A stretch of DNA of 46,178 bases from Syntrophomonadaceae bacterium. GTDB lineage: Bacteria; Bacillota; Syntrophomonadia; Syntrophomonadales; Syntrophomonadaceae. The notes below the pieces were generated by a model, which saw only the letters and a program-made list of their open reading frames with translations, was not told the DNA's origin and ran no database searches. Positions 1 to 11,184 of this stretch are shown in pieces. The stretch spans positions 1-46,178 of the forward strand of contig JAQUXM010000007.1 of NCBI GenBank assembly GCA_028692415.1, read 5' to 3'. The position numbers and the translations under genes are program-made. Numbering within the stretch: position 1 is the stretch's first letter; each line of letters begins with the position of its first letter.

Positions 1-328
1 GCGGCAAGGACAGGTTGATTAAACGGTCCAAAAAATCATACATTCGAGCACCACGCAGGGTAACTTTGCAACCGATTGGCATACCTTCCCTTAGTTTAAA
101 CCCGGCAATAGATCTGCGGGCCCGGGTTATGACCGGCTTTTGTCCGGCAATTATAGTGAGATCATTAACTGCTCCATCCAAAGCCTTAGGGTTTTGAATG
201 GCCTCCCCTACCCCTATATTGATAACTACCCGCTCAACCTTGGGGACTTCCATGATATTCTTATATTTAAATCTCTCCATTAATTTAGGGGTTATTTCTT
301 TCCTATATAACTCATATAACCTGGCCAT
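1..328 (-). CDS. rplE: Ribosomal protein L5 (partial, C-terminus outside window)
   Basis: Reverse-strand translation from CAT at 326-328 gives [24 protein letters not shown]..., typical L5 N-terminus; follows rplX; runs off left edge. Confidence 0.93.
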   Translation of the reverse strand, partial: MARLYELYRKEITPKLMERFKYKNIMEVPKVERVVINIGVGEAIQNPKALDGAVNDLTIIAGQKPVITRARRSIAGFKLREGMPIGCKVTLRGARMYDFLDRLINLSLP

Positions 329-354
329 TAATGAGCTGGCCTCCTTCCTGGAGT

Positions 355-666
355 TTAGTCAATCGTCTCTCCGCATTTCTTGCAGGTTCTAGCTTTTTCG
401 TCATTCTCCATAACTTTTCTTCCTACCCGGGTAGGAGTATTGCAGCGATTACAAACTAGCATAACATTTGACGCATTAAGGGGTGATTCAATTCGCAAAA
501 TACCACCCTGAGGAAGAGAGCGACTGGGCTTCTGGTGTTTCTTAACTTTGTTTACGCCCTCAACTACCACCCGGTTTTCCCGGGGCAGTACTTTCAGTAT
601 TTTGCCTTTTTTCCCGGCGTCCTTACCTGTTGTTACCATAACGGTATCACCTTTTTTTACATGCAT
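355..666 (-). CDS. rplX: Ribosomal protein L24
   Basis: [29 protein letters not shown] motif; S10 operon context. Confidence 0.98.
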   Translation of the reverse strand: MHVKKGDTVMVTTGKDAGKKGKILKVLPRENRVVVEGVNKVKKHQKPSRSLPQGGILRIESPLNASNVMLVCNRCNTPTRVGRKVMENDEKARTCKKCGETID

Positions 667-684
667 TGATTACACCTCCAAAGA

Positions 685-1053
685 CTAAAGGACTTCGGGA
701 GCCAGAGATACTATTTTCATAAAATTCTTTTCCCGCAGTTCCCTGGCTACAGGCCCAAAAATACGAGTACCTTTAGGATTATTGTTATCATCGATAATAA
801 CTGCAGCGTTTTCGGAAAATGCTATATAAGAACCATCCGCCCGGCGTATTTCTTTCCGGGTTCTTACCACTACAGCCTTAACTACATCACCTTTTTTGAC
901 CACCCCACCCGGAGAAGCTTCTTTTACCGCTGCGATAATAATATCGCCAACCGTTGCATATCTTCGCATGGAGCCACCCATGACCTTTATACACAGGACT
1001 TTTTTAGCCCCGGTATTGTCACCTACTTGTAGCATTGTTTCTTGCTGAATCAC
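685..1053 (-). CDS. rplN: Ribosomal protein L14
   Basis: [27 protein letters not shown]. Confidence 0.99.
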   Translation of the reverse strand: MIQQETMLQVGDNTGAKKVLCIKVMGGSMRRYATVGDIIIAAVKEASPGGVVKKGDVVKAVVVRTRKEIRRADGSYIAFSENAAVIIDDNNNPKGTRIFGPVARELREKNFMKIVSLAPEVL

Positions 1054-1082
1054 AGCTTTAACCTCCCTTCAGAATCCTGACT

Positions 1083-1352
1083 TTATTGTAAAGTCTTGGC
1101 TTTCTGAACTACTTCTATTAATCTCCATCTTTTGTCTTTACTCAAAGGACGGGTTTCCATGATTTTGACAATGTCACCAATTCTGGCTTCGTTTTCTTCA
1201 TCATGAGCCATATATTTCTTGCTGGTCTTTATCGTCTTTTTATAGAGAGGATGCTGCTTGACAGTTTCAACACTAACGGTAATGGTTTTATCCATCTTGT
1301 CACTGCTGACTGTTCCTATCCTGATTTTCCTGTTTCCACGGTTCTCAGTCAC
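1083..1352 (-). CDS. rpsQ: Ribosomal protein S17
   Basis: [19 protein letters not shown]...; operon context. Confidence 0.98.
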   Translation of the reverse strand: MTENRGNRKIRIGTVSSDKMDKTITVSVETVKQHPLYKKTIKTSKKYMAHDEENEARIGDIVKIMETRPLSKDKRWRLIEVVQKAKTLQ

Positions 1353-1373
1353 CCTTTGACCTCCTTCTTGTCT

Positions 1374-1586
1374 TTACTTGCCCGAAGCAATTTCTCTTTG
1401 CCGCAAAATTGTCTTGCAGCGAGCAATATTCTTTCTTACATCCTTGATCCGCATCGGGTTATCCAATTGCCCGGTAGCAAGTTGAAACCTCAGGTTAAAT
1501 AGTTCTCCTTTATAATCAGAAACCTTTTTCACCAGTTCCTCGTCGGTTAGTTCCCTAATTTTCTCAGCTTTCACTAACCTCACCAT
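1374..1586 (-). CDS. rpmC: Ribosomal protein L29
   Basis: [36 protein letters not shown]. Confidence 0.98.
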   Translation of the reverse strand: MVRLVKAEKIRELTDEELVKKVSDYKGELFNLRFQLATGQLDNPMRIKDVRKNIARCKTILRQREIASGK

Positions 1587-1998
1587 CCATTTCTTCTCTT
1601 TTTACAAATTTGCACTTGATCGGGAGTTTGTTAGCTGCCAGGCGCATTGCTTCTCTGGCAACTTCTTCACTAACTCCGGAAAGTTCAAACATTATGCGTC
1701 CCGGCTTGACCACCGCAACCCAGTGCTCAGGTGAGCCTTTCCCTTTGCCCATTCTGGTCTCGGCTGGTTTAACCGTAAGTGGCCGGTCTGGGAATACTTT
1801 AATCCATAACTGACCGCCTCTTTTTATATAACGGTTAATCGCAATTCGAGCTGCTTCGATTTGACGATTGGTTACCCATGCCGGTTCTAGTGCTTGTAAT
1901 CCAAAATCTCCATAGGTTACGGTGTTTCCCTTGGTAGCCTTGCCATTAAGACCAGGCCGGTGCTGTTTTCTATGTTTTACTCTTTTTGGAGTAAGCAT
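1564..1998 (-). CDS. rplP: Ribosomal protein L16
   Basis: [27 protein letters not shown]. Confidence 0.99.
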   Translation of the reverse strand: MLTPKRVKHRKQHRPGLNGKATKGNTVTYGDFGLQALEPAWVTNRQIEAARIAINRYIKRGGQLWIKVFPDRPLTVKPAETRMGKGKGSPEHWVAVVKPGRIMFELSGVSEEVAREAMRLAANKLPIKCKFVKREEMDGEVSES

Positions 1999-2681
1999 TA
2001 GTTTCCAGCCTCCTCCCCTTGATTCTGTTTGGCCTGTGGCGGTCTTTGTTTAGCCGCAGGCAGGATTTCTCCGCGGTTTATCCAAACCTTTATGCCAATT
2101 TTGCCATAAGTGGTGCTGGCTTCGGCAAAGCCATAATCGATATCGGCTCTAAGTGTATGCAATGGCACTTTGCCTTCGGCATACCACTCAGTACGGGCTA
2201 TTTCTGCTCCACCCAGTCTTCCCGATATGGCAATCTTAATCCCTATTCCGCCTGAACGCATGGTACGTCCTACGGTCTGTTTCATCGCACGCCGGAACGA
2301 AATACGTTTTTCCAGTTGTTGCGCAACATTTTCTGCAACAATCTGGGCATCCAATTCAGGCTTTTTGATTTCTTGTATATTAATGTTAATTGTCTTATTG
2401 GTCATTTTGATCAGCTCTACCTTGAGCTTTTCTACTTCCATACCGCCCCGGCCAATTACTATTCCTGGTTTGGCAGTGTGAATGGTAATCCTCATTCTGG
2501 TTCCGGTCCGCTGAATTTCCACTTTGGAAATACCTGCGGTATAAAAACGTTCCTTAATGAAGTTCCGAACTTTGTAATCCTCATGAAGGAGTTCCGTATA
2601 ATCCCGATCCGCAAACCAGTTGGAATCCCAGTTTCTTATAACTCCTATCCTAAAACCTTTCGGATGAACCTTTTGCCCCAC
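1998..2681 (-). CDS. rpsC: Ribosomal protein S3
   Basis: [24 protein letters not shown] domain GIVIGRGG. Confidence 0.99.
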   Translation of the reverse strand: MGQKVHPKGFRIGVIRNWDSNWFADRDYTELLHEDYKVRNFIKERFYTAGISKVEIQRTGTRMRITIHTAKPGIVIGRGGMEVEKLKVELIKMTNKTININIQEIKKPELDAQIVAENVAQQLEKRISFRRAMKQTVGRTMRSGGIGIKIAISGRLGGAEIARTEWYAEGKVPLHTLRADIDYGFAEASTTYGKIGIKVWINRGEILPAAKQRPPQAKQNQGEEAGN

Positions 2682-3022
2682 TATTTAACCTCCTTTTCCC
2701 TGAGCACTACCGTAATATGACTGGTTCTATGGCGCCTTACGTCTGCTCTTCCGTAAGCCCTGGGCTGCATCCTTTTTAAGGTCGGGCCCTCATCCACCAA
2801 TATTTCTGATACAAAGAGCTGGGTGGTATCCATGTCAAAATTGTGCTCGGCATTGGCAATAGCAGATTTCAAAACTTTGGCAATCAGAGGAGCTGATTTT
2901 TTATTGGTATAGCGCAAAATCCCGGCTGCTTCCTCAGCTTTTTTGCCTCTAACCAAATCTGCTACCTGTCGGGCCTTGAAAGGAGATACGCGTATATAAC
3001 GACTTATTGCTCTGGCTTCCAT
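2681..3022 (-). CDS. rplV: Ribosomal protein L22
   Basis: [26 protein letters not shown]. Confidence 0.99.
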   Translation of the reverse strand: MEARAISRYIRVSPFKARQVADLVRGKKAEEAAGILRYTNKKSAPLIAKVLKSAIANAEHNFDMDTTQLFVSEILVDEGPTLKRMQPRAYGRADVRRHRTSHITVVLREKEVK

Positions 3023-3036
3023 TGTTTTCCTCCTTC

Positions 3037-3321
3037 CTACCTCGCCCTGCTGGTTTTTTCAGATTTCCCGGCATGCCCTCTATAGGTTCTGGTGGAGGCA
3101 AATTCTCCAAGTTTCATGCCTATCATATCTTCGGTAATATAAACCGGAATATGCTTGCGTCCATCATGAACCGCCAAGGTATGGCCAATCATATCAGGCA
3201 TAATCGTGGAACGCCTTGACCAGGTCTTTACCACTTTTTTCTGCCCGGTTTTGTTCATATCCTCAACTTTTTGCAGCAGTTTTTCGTCACAATAAGGTCC
3301 TTTTTTTAGTGACCTGCCCAT
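3037..3321 (-). CDS. rpsS: Ribosomal protein S19
   Basis: [23 protein letters not shown]...[29 protein letters not shown]. Confidence 0.99.
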   Translation of the reverse strand: MGRSLKKGPYCDEKLLQKVEDMNKTGQKKVVKTWSRRSTIMPDMIGHTLAVHDGRKHIPVYITEDMIGMKLGEFASTRTYRGHAGKSEKTSRAR

Positions 3322-3334
3322 GCAAAGACCTCCT

Positions 3335-4171
3335 TTATTTACGTTTCCTGACTATCATCTTATCAGATGGCTTTTTCTTGCGGGTTTTTCCACCGATGGC
3401 AATTTTGCCCCATGGTGATACCGGATATTTTCTACCGATCGGAGCACGACCTTCGCCACCGCCATGGGGGTGATCGGTAGGATTCATAACCGATCCTCTT
3501 ACGGTAGGACGTATCCCTAACCAGCGAGTTCTACCCGCTTTACCAATGGTCAAATTCTCATGGTCCAGATTGCCAACCTGACCTACCGTAGCCCGGCAGG
3601 TAATATGAATGAGCCGGACTTCTCCGGAAGGTAATCTGACATGCGCATAGGCTCCTTCTTTAGCCATCAATTGTGCTACCGTACCAGCTGAGCGGGCCAG
3701 TTGGCCGCCTTTGCCCGGCCGGAGTTCAATATTATGAATAAGTGAACCCACCGGAATATCTTTCAGGGCCAAGCTGTTGCCGACCTTGATATCTGCTTTG
3801 CTGCCTGATACTATTTTGTCGCCCACCTTCAAATTATGGGGGGCTATAATATATGCCTTATGCCCGTCCAGATAATGCAACAGCGCAATATTGGCGGAGC
3901 GATTGGGATCATATTCAATCGCAGCAACAATCGCTGGGACCTCATCCTTAATTCTTTTGAAATCAATTACTCGATACAAGCGTTTATGTCCACCACCACG
4001 ATGTCTTACGGTAAGACGCCCGAGGGCATTTCTGCCGCCAGTACTCTTTAGGGGTTGTGTAAGACTCTTTTCCGGTTCGGTTTTGGTAATTTCATCAAAA
4101 GTCATTACCGTCATAGTTCTTCGACTGGGGGTGGTAGGTTTGAACTTTTTAATGCCCATCTGTCTTCTCAC
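3335..4171 (-). CDS. rplB: Ribosomal protein L2
   Basis: [17 protein letters not shown]...[22 protein letters not shown]...[18 protein letters not shown]. Confidence 0.99.
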   Translation of the reverse strand: MRRQMGIKKFKPTTPSRRTMTVMTFDEITKTEPEKSLTQPLKSTGGRNALGRLTVRHRGGGHKRLYRVIDFKRIKDEVPAIVAAIEYDPNRSANIALLHYLDGHKAYIIAPHNLKVGDKIVSGSKADIKVGNSLALKDIPVGSLIHNIELRPGKGGQLARSAGTVAQLMAKEGAYAHVRLPSGEVRLIHITCRATVGQVGNLDHENLTIGKAGRTRWLGIRPTVRGSVMNPTDHPHGGGEGRAPIGRKYPVSPWGKIAIGGKTRKKKPSDKMIVRKRK

Positions 4172-4233
4172 TCCTTAGTACGACAGTCTATATGCTACAT
4201 TTGGTAGTTCTGCTCTTCCATCACGGAACGCTA

Positions 4234-4521
4234 TTACATACCCTCAAACAAACGTATTTTATGCCCGGCTTTCAAACTTATTATGGCTTTCTTGCGATCG
4301 GGCTTGTGGCCTTCAAACCTGCCCATACGTTTGGGTTTGCCTTTGACATTCATGGTGTAAATCTTTTCTACTTTTACTTCAAATATCTTTTCAATGGCAT
4401 TCTTTATCTCGGTCTTATTGGCTTTCTTATCAACTATGAAGGTGTATTTACTGTCAGCTAACAGACTCATAGATTTTTCAGTTACTACCGGTTTAATGAT
4501 GATATCTCTATAGTCTCTCAT
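4234..4521 (-). CDS. rplW: Ribosomal protein L23
   Basis: [21 protein letters not shown]...[22 protein letters not shown]. Confidence 0.98.
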   Translation of the reverse strand: MRDYRDIIIKPVVTEKSMSLLADSKYTFIVDKKANKTEIKNAIEKIFEVKVEKIYTMNVKGKPKRMGRFEGHKPDRKKAIISLKAGHKIRLFEGM

Positions 4522-5145
4522 TTAAGCAAACACCTCCTCAACCTTGTTTACCGCATCCCGGGTAATGAGCAGAGTATCGTGTTTCAATAAATCGTATACG
4601 TTTATAAAGTCGGCGCGCAATGGTTTAACACCTGGAATATTGCGAGCTGATTTGCTTACATTGGGATCCCCGTCGCCGGTTACCACCAGGGTCTTTTTTG
4701 CTACTTTTAATGCTTCGAGAACCTTTACCATCGTTTTGGTTTTGGGTTCATCAAAAACCAGTTTATCAACGACAATGATGTTATTATCAATGACTTTGCT
4801 GGATAAAGCTGATTTTAGAGCCAGTCTTCTTACTTTGCGGGGTAACTTGTAAGAATAGTCCCGGGGTTTGGGTCCGAATACTACTCCACCTGTCCGCCAT
4901 ACCGGATTTCTGCTGCTGCCCACGCGGGCGCGCCCGGTTCCTTTTTGACGCCAGGGTTTCTTGCCGCCACCGCTGACTTCAGCTCTGGTTTTGGTGGAAG
5001 CTGTGCCCACCCGCTTGTTAGCCATTTGCATTTTTACAAAAGCTTGCACAACTGCTTCATTGGGTTTTATTCCAAAAACATCGTCATTTAATTCAATTTC
5101 TCCGATTTGGGCCCCGCTCATATCGTACAGCGCAACCTTAGGCAT
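4522..5145 (-). CDS. rplD: Ribosomal protein L4
   Basis: [19 protein letters not shown]...[40 protein letters not shown]. Confidence 0.99.
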   Translation of the reverse strand: MPKVALYDMSGAQIGEIELNDDVFGIKPNEAVVQAFVKMQMANKRVGTASTKTRAEVSGGGKKPWRQKGTGRARVGSSRNPVWRTGGVVFGPKPRDYSYKLPRKVRRLALKSALSSKVIDNNIIVVDKLVFDEPKTKTMVKVLEALKVAKKTLVVTGDGDPNVSKSARNIPGVKPLRADFINVYDLLKHDTLLITRDAVNKVEEVFA

Positions 5146-5203
5146 TTAATTTAACCTCCTCTGTAACAGTTGATAGTTATGAACTGCTTAAACTATCGAC
5201 TAT

Positions 5204-5842
5204 TTAAGCCTTTACTGTATTCTTTATAACTACCAGACCTCTTTTGGGCCCAGGGATAGAACCTCTGATCAGTATAATATTTCTATCCGGATAGACTTTT
5301 ACTACCTTCAAGCCCTGAACGGTAACTCTTTCCGCACCAAGGTGACCGGGAAGCTTACGGCCTTTAAAAACCCGGGCCGGCCCTTTTGCTCCCAGTGAGC
5401 CGGGACGACGGTGGTATTTTGAGCCGTGGCCCATTGAGCCGCGGGCAAAATTATGCCGCTTTACCCCACCGGCAAATCCTTTTCCCTTTGATGTACCTAC
5501 TACATCGACAATATCACCGTCGGCAAAAACATCAACCTTGATTTCCTGCCCTGTTTCATAGTCGTCAATATTGTCGACCCGAAACTCTTTGATGTGGCGC
5601 AAGGGCTTAACATTGGCTTTCTTAAAATGTCCTTTGGCCGGTTTGTTGGCCAGTTTTTCTTTCAGGTTGTAAAAGCCTACCTGAATTGCATTATAACCGT
5701 CGCTTTCGGTCTTTTTCTTTTGTAAAACGGTGCAAGGCCCGGCTTCAATAACAGTAACCGGAACCGCTTTGTCGTTTTCATCAAATATTTGGGTCATGCC
5801 AATTTTAATTCCCATAATCGCTTGTTTGCTACCTGCAGTCAC
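5204..5842 (-). CDS. rplC: Ribosomal protein L3
   Basis: [27 protein letters not shown]...[31 protein letters not shown]. Confidence 0.99.
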   Translation of the reverse strand: MTAGSKQAIMGIKIGMTQIFDENDKAVPVTVIEAGPCTVLQKKKTESDGYNAIQVGFYNLKEKLANKPAKGHFKKANVKPLRHIKEFRVDNIDDYETGQEIKVDVFADGDIVDVVGTSKGKGFAGGVKRHNFARGSMGHGSKYHRRPGSLGAKGPARVFKGRKLPGHLGAERVTVQGLKVVKVYPDRNIILIRGSIPGPKRGLVVIKNTVKA

Positions 5843-5974
5843 TTTACTAGTACCTCCTGTTGAGTATTATCGTGATAGGTTGGAAGTGGGATATCCAACG
5901 TCACTTCTTTCGCTAATATTTTCTTTTGCTTCTAAGATTTCTGGTCCCCACTGATCTTATCAGCATTACCAAGG

Positions 5975-6286
5975 CTACAGCTTGATTTCTATATCTACTC
6001 CCGAAGGTAAATCCAAGTGCATCAATGCATCTATGGTTTTGGGATTTGGATCAAGTATATCTATCAAGCGCTTATGCGTTCTCATTTCAAACTGTTCCCG
6101 GGAATCCTTGTTGACATGAGGAGAACGCAAAATAGTGTATATACTTTTTTCAGTTGGCAGGGGAATGGGTCCGGAAACATCAGAGCCATTCTTGCGAGCT
6201 GTTTCCACAATCTTCTGTGAGGATTGGTCAAGAAGCTTGTGATCAAAGGCTTTTAATCTTATCCTTACTTTTTGTTGGACATTCAC
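5975..6286 (-). CDS. rpsJ: Ribosomal protein S10
   Basis: [43 protein letters not shown]. Confidence 0.99.
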   Translation of the reverse strand: MNVQQKVRIRLKAFDHKLLDQSSQKIVETARKNGSDVSGPIPLPTEKSIYTILRSPHVNKDSREQFEMRTHKRLIDILDPNPKTIDALMHLDLPSGVDIEIKL

Positions 6287-6461
6287 TCTTAGGCTAACCT
6301 CCTTAAAAAAGCTTTATTGAGTACACGCTACCGGGTGTTTGGCGGCGAAGGAAAAAATTCTCCTTCGCCCTAATAATCCGGTTTGACAGCTATTTGAAGT
6401 CTAGCTTCAAGGGCTGGTTAAAGACTCCCCTCACCCCTTACACTGAACTTCTCACGGTTAA

Positions 6462-7658
6462 TTAGATACCGATAACGACACCGGAGCCAACGGTTCTGCC
6501 ACCTTCGCGAATCGCGAATCTCAAACCTTCTTCAATGGCGATTGGGGTAATCAGTTCGATGCCCATTTGGATATTATCGCCGGGCATGATCATTTCTACG
6601 CCTTCGGGCAGCTCAATTACACCGGTTACATCGGTGGTGCGGAAATAAAACTGTGGCCGGTATCCTCCGAAGAACGGGGTGTGTCTGCCTCCTTCTTCTT
6701 TGGTCAGTACATATACCTGCGCCATGAATTTGGTCAGGGGCTTGATGCTATTGGGCTTCGCCAGTACCATGCCTCTTTCTACTTCTTTCCGGTCAACGCC
6801 TCTTAACAGGGTTCCGATGTTATCTCCAGCCTGGGCATAGTCCAGAAGCTTTCTGAACATCTCTACGCCGGTGCATACGGTCTTCCGGGTGGCTTCTCTC
6901 ATTCCTACTATCTCGACTTCTTCGCCGACTTTAATCTGGCCTCTCTCTACTCTGCCGGTGGTTACGGTTCCTCTGCCGGTTATGGTGAATACGTCTTCGA
7001 TGGGCATCAGGAACGGCTTGTCCGTGGCTCTTTCCGGCAACGGTACAGATTCATCTACTGCATCCATCAGTTCCCATATATGACCGCACCATTCGCAGTC
7101 CCGGCTGCCGCAGCTGCATTCCAGTGCTTTTAAGGCTGATCCCATTACTACCGGAATATCATCTCCGGGGAATTCATAGAAGCTTAAGAGTTCCCGGACT
7201 TCCATTTCTACCAGTTCCAGCAGTTCGGGGTCATCCACCATGTCTATTTTGTTCATGAATACGACCATGTGATGTACGCCTACTTGTCTCGACAGCAGTA
7301 TATGCTCTCTGGTCTGCGGCATCGGTCCATCGGCTGCTGATACTACCAGAATCGATCCGTCCATCTGCGCTGCTCCGGTTATCATGTTCTTTATGTAGTC
7401 TGCATGACCCGGACAGTCTACATGGGCGTAATGTCTTTTCTCGGTTTCATATTCTACATGGGCCGTGTTTATGGTTATTCCTCTTTCTCTCTCTTCCAGT
7501 GCTTTGTCAATCTCGGCATAGGATGTCGCTTTCGCTCCTCCTACTTTAGATAACACCTGGGTGATTGCTGCGGTCAATGTGGTCTTGCCATGGTCTATAT
7601 GCCCAATGGTCCCTACGTTAAGATGAGGTTTTGTCCTCTCGAATTTTGCCTTTGCCAT
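6462..7658 (-). CDS. tuf: Elongation factor Tu, copy 1 (ORF track starts at 7670; [12 protein letters not shown] start at 7658 preferred)
   Basis: [33 protein letters not shown]; full EF-Tu domain set; str operon context downstream of fusA. Confidence 0.99.
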   Translation of the reverse strand: MAKAKFERTKPHLNVGTIGHIDHGKTTLTAAITQVLSKVGGAKATSYAEIDKALEERERGITINTAHVEYETEKRHYAHVDCPGHADYIKNMITGAAQMDGSILVVSAADGPMPQTREHILLSRQVGVHHMVVFMNKIDMVDDPELLELVEMEVRELLSFYEFPGDDIPVVMGSALKALECSCGSRDCEWCGHIWELMDAVDESVPLPERATDKPFLMPIEDVFTITGRGTVTTGRVERGQIKVGEEVEIVGMREATRKTVCTGVEMFRKLLDYAQAGDNIGTLLRGVDRKEVERGMVLAKPNSIKPLTKFMAQVYVLTKEEGGRHTPFFGGYRPQFYFRTTDVTGVIELPEGVEMIMPGDNIQMGIELITPIAIEEGLRFAIREGGRTVGSGVVIGI

Positions 7659-7831
7659 CCTTTCTCTCACCTTTCCTTTTTTAGTATTTTTATCTCAGGG
7701 GTCAAGTGTTTAAGGTTTTTGTTACCACGAGGTCAGTAAATTCTCAAACGTCTAATACGACATTCAATATATTATCCTTACCTCCTCACGCCTCACCCCT
7801 CAATCTTCATTATTAAATGCCAGTTTAAACG

Positions 7832-9916
7832 CTAGACTGGCAATCCATATCGCCTGGCAATTATTTCTTTGGCCCGGGATTCGGGCACTTCAGCATAATC
7901 CCTTATAATCATTGAGAAACTGGCGCGCCCCTGACTGGCAGATCGCAAGCTGGTTGCATAACCAAAAGTTTCGGCCAGAGGGACCGTTCCTTTAATAATC
8001 TTGCTGTCCCGGTTTTCTTCAAATCCGAATATACGGCCCCGGCGGGCATTAAAATCGGAAATTACATCTCCCACATACTCATCTGGACAAACAATCTCCA
8101 TATCCATGATCGGTTCCAGGATAATTGCTCCAGCCTTTGATAACGCTTCTTTGATTGCCATACTAGCAGCAATTTTGAAGGCTATTTCGCTGGAATCCAC
8201 TTCGTGATAGGAACCACCGCCAAGTACTATTTCAAGATCATCCACCGGATAACCAGCCAGTATACCGGCCTGTAAAGCTTCCCGGGCTCCGATTTCCACG
8301 GCCGCCACAAAAATTTTCGGTATGTTTTCATGGCTGGATTTATCACTAAAGCTAATGCCTTGGCCTTCGCTTAAAGGATTAACTTCCAGAATAACATGAG
8401 CAAATTGACCGCGCCCTCCGCTTTGTTTTTCAAATCGAGCCTCGGCACGAGCCCTGCTGCTAATACTTTCCTTATATGCTACCTGGGGTTTGCCCACATT
8501 AGCATTAACCTTGAATTCCTTTAGCAGTCGATCAACAATTATCTCCAGATGCAGTTCTCCCATTCCGGAAATAATAGTCTGCCCGCTTTCCACATCATTC
8601 CTGGTCCTGAAGGTAGGATCTTCTTCGGCCAATCGCCGCAGGCTTTCTTCGATCTTTTCCTGATCAGCACGAGTTTTTGCTTCAATCGAAACATCTATAA
8701 CCGGTTCCGGAAAATCAATAGATTCAAGCAGCAACGGCTTCTCTTCGGAACAAAGCGTATCACCGGTTACAGTATTTTTCAGGCCCACTCCAGCTACAAT
8801 ATCACCAGCACAAGCTTCATCGATTTCTTCACGATGGTTGGCATGCATCTTCAATATCCGAGCCAGGCGTTCTTTCTTCTCTTTACCGCTGTTAAATAAA
8901 TGGGTCCCAACCTTGATACGACCCGAATATATACGAAAATAGGTTAGCTTCCCAACATAAGGATCGGTAGCCACTTTAAATGCCAGTGCACACATTGGTG
9001 CATCCACATCAGCCTGTCTTTCCACCTCTTCACCGCTTTCTACATCAATTCCCTTTACGGGAGGCTTATCAAGCGGCGAGGGCAGGTATTCCACAACTGC
9101 GTCCAATAGCATTTGTACTCCTTTATTTTTAAAGGATGATCCACAGAGGACTGGTACCAGCTGATTTCCTATTATCGCTTTTCTCAAAGAACTTTGAATA
9201 AGACTTTCAGAAATTTCCTGCCCCTCCAAATATCTTTCCAGTATTTCATCATCATATTCGGATAATTTTTCAAGCAGTAAATTTCTGTATTTCTCAATCT
9301 GATTTAATTCACGCTGACTTAATTCTCTTACCAGGAATTTTTCACCGGTTTCATCTTCGTAAAGATAGGCTTTCATTTTTATAAGGTCAATAATTCCGGC
9401 AAAACTATCTTCGACTCCGATGGGCACTTGAATCGCCAGGGCATTACTACCCAGATTATCCCCAATCATTTTGACAACACGAAAAAAGTCAGCACCTATT
9501 CGATCCATTTTGTTTACATATGCTATACGGGGAACATTATAGCGATTGGCTTGCCGCCATACTGCCTCGGATTGTGGTTGTACACCCGCTACCGCGCAAA
9601 ATATGCCGATAGCTCCATCAAGTACTCTCAGAGAGCGTTCTACCTCAACCGTAAAGTCCACATGTCCGGGCGTGTCGATAATATTGATAAAATGGTCGCG
9701 CCAATTGCAGGCGGTAGCAGCCGAAGTTATGGTAATGCCTCGTTCCTGCTCCTGGCTCATCCAGTCCATAGTGGCTGTCCCCTTGTCAACTTCACCAAGC
9801 TTGTGGACTTTACCGGTATAAAACAAAATCCTCTCCGTAGTTGTTGTTTTTCCGGCATCAATATGAGCCATAATCCCAATGTTTCTTATTAATGCTAGAT
9901 CGAAGCTGTCAACCAT
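7832..9916 (-). CDS. fusA: Elongation factor G (ORF track start 9937; ATG GTT GAC at 9916 after GGCGGGGAG preferred)
   Basis: [59 protein letters not shown]; rpsL-rpsG-fusA-tuf order. Confidence 0.97.
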   Translation of the reverse strand: MVDSFDLALIRNIGIMAHIDAGKTTTTERILFYTGKVHKLGEVDKGTATMDWMSQEQERGITITSAATACNWRDHFINIIDTPGHVDFTVEVERSLRVLDGAIGIFCAVAGVQPQSEAVWRQANRYNVPRIAYVNKMDRIGADFFRVVKMIGDNLGSNALAIQVPIGVEDSFAGIIDLIKMKAYLYEDETGEKFLVRELSQRELNQIEKYRNLLLEKLSEYDDEILERYLEGQEISESLIQSSLRKAIIGNQLVPVLCGSSFKNKGVQMLLDAVVEYLPSPLDKPPVKGIDVESGEEVERQADVDAPMCALAFKVATDPYVGKLTYFRIYSGRIKVGTHLFNSGKEKKERLARILKMHANHREEIDEACAGDIVAGVGLKNTVTGDTLCSEEKPLLLESIDFPEPVIDVSIEAKTRADQEKIEESLRRLAEEDPTFRTRNDVESGQTIISGMGELHLEIIVDRLLKEFKVNANVGKPQVAYKESISSRARAEARFEKQSGGRGQFAHVILEVNPLSEGQGISFSDKSSHENIPKIFVAAVEIGAREALQAGILAGYPVDDLEIVLGGGSYHEVDSSEIAFKIAASMAIKEALSKAGAIILEPIMDMEIVCPDEYVGDVISDFNARRGRIFGFEENRDSKIIKGTVPLAETFGYATSLRSASQGRASFSMIIRDYAEVPESRAKEIIARRYGLPV

Positions 9917-9939
9917 CGGAACACTCCCCGCCAACAAAC

Positions 9940-10802
<863 letters not shown>

Positions 10803-10841
10803 ACTTGCACCTCCCTTCTTGTGTTCTGGCTTCGGCAGCTT

Positions 10842-11087
10842 TTATAAAAGAGCTACTGTAGCGGAACCAACGTCTATCCCACATGCTCTGCCCAGTTCAA
10901 CCATACTTTCAGCCATTATAAACTCAACCTGTTGTTGCTGGCATAGTTTTTTCAATGGTTCCACAATATGGTGCTCGGCATCAGCAGCTATATATACTTT
11001 CTTGACTCCGCCTTTAGCCAGTGCTTTTTTAACCTGTTTGCTTCCAATTACCCTGGTAGTACTGTTTTTAACTTCCTCAAGCGGCAA
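10842..11087 (-). CDS. L7Ae-family K-turn-binding ribosomal-like protein (YbxF type)
   Basis: GSKQVKKALAKGGVKKVYIAADAEHHIVEPLKKLCQQQQVEF; position between rpoC and rpsL as in Firmicutes. Confidence 0.9.
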   Translation of the reverse strand: MPLEEVKNSTTRVIGSKQVKKALAKGGVKKVYIAADAEHHIVEPLKKLCQQQQVEFIMAESMVELGRACGIDVGSATVALL

Positions 11088-11184
11088 ATGGAAATCCTCC
11101 TAACTAGCAGGAATACAATATTAGACTTTATTTGCCACGCACTTAAACATTTTAGCACCTGGCGATAACTCAGTCAAATTAATT

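Noticed and set aside
15-5149. Numerous plus-strand ORFs opposite the ribosomal protein genes (e.g. 15..197, 2316..2720, 3891..4178, 4192..4461)
   Set aside because: Antisense to strongly conserved, compactly packed ribosomal genes; no recognisable domains; typical shadow ORFs
6335-6375. Hairpin ggcgaaggaaaaaattctccttcgcc downstream of tuf1 as a Rho-independent terminator
   Set aside because: Stem is good but no U-run follows on the minus strand; not called as a terminator
9428-9892. 154 aa plus-strand ORF antisense to fusA
   Set aside because: Shadow ORF of conserved EF-G sequence; no start context or homology recognised
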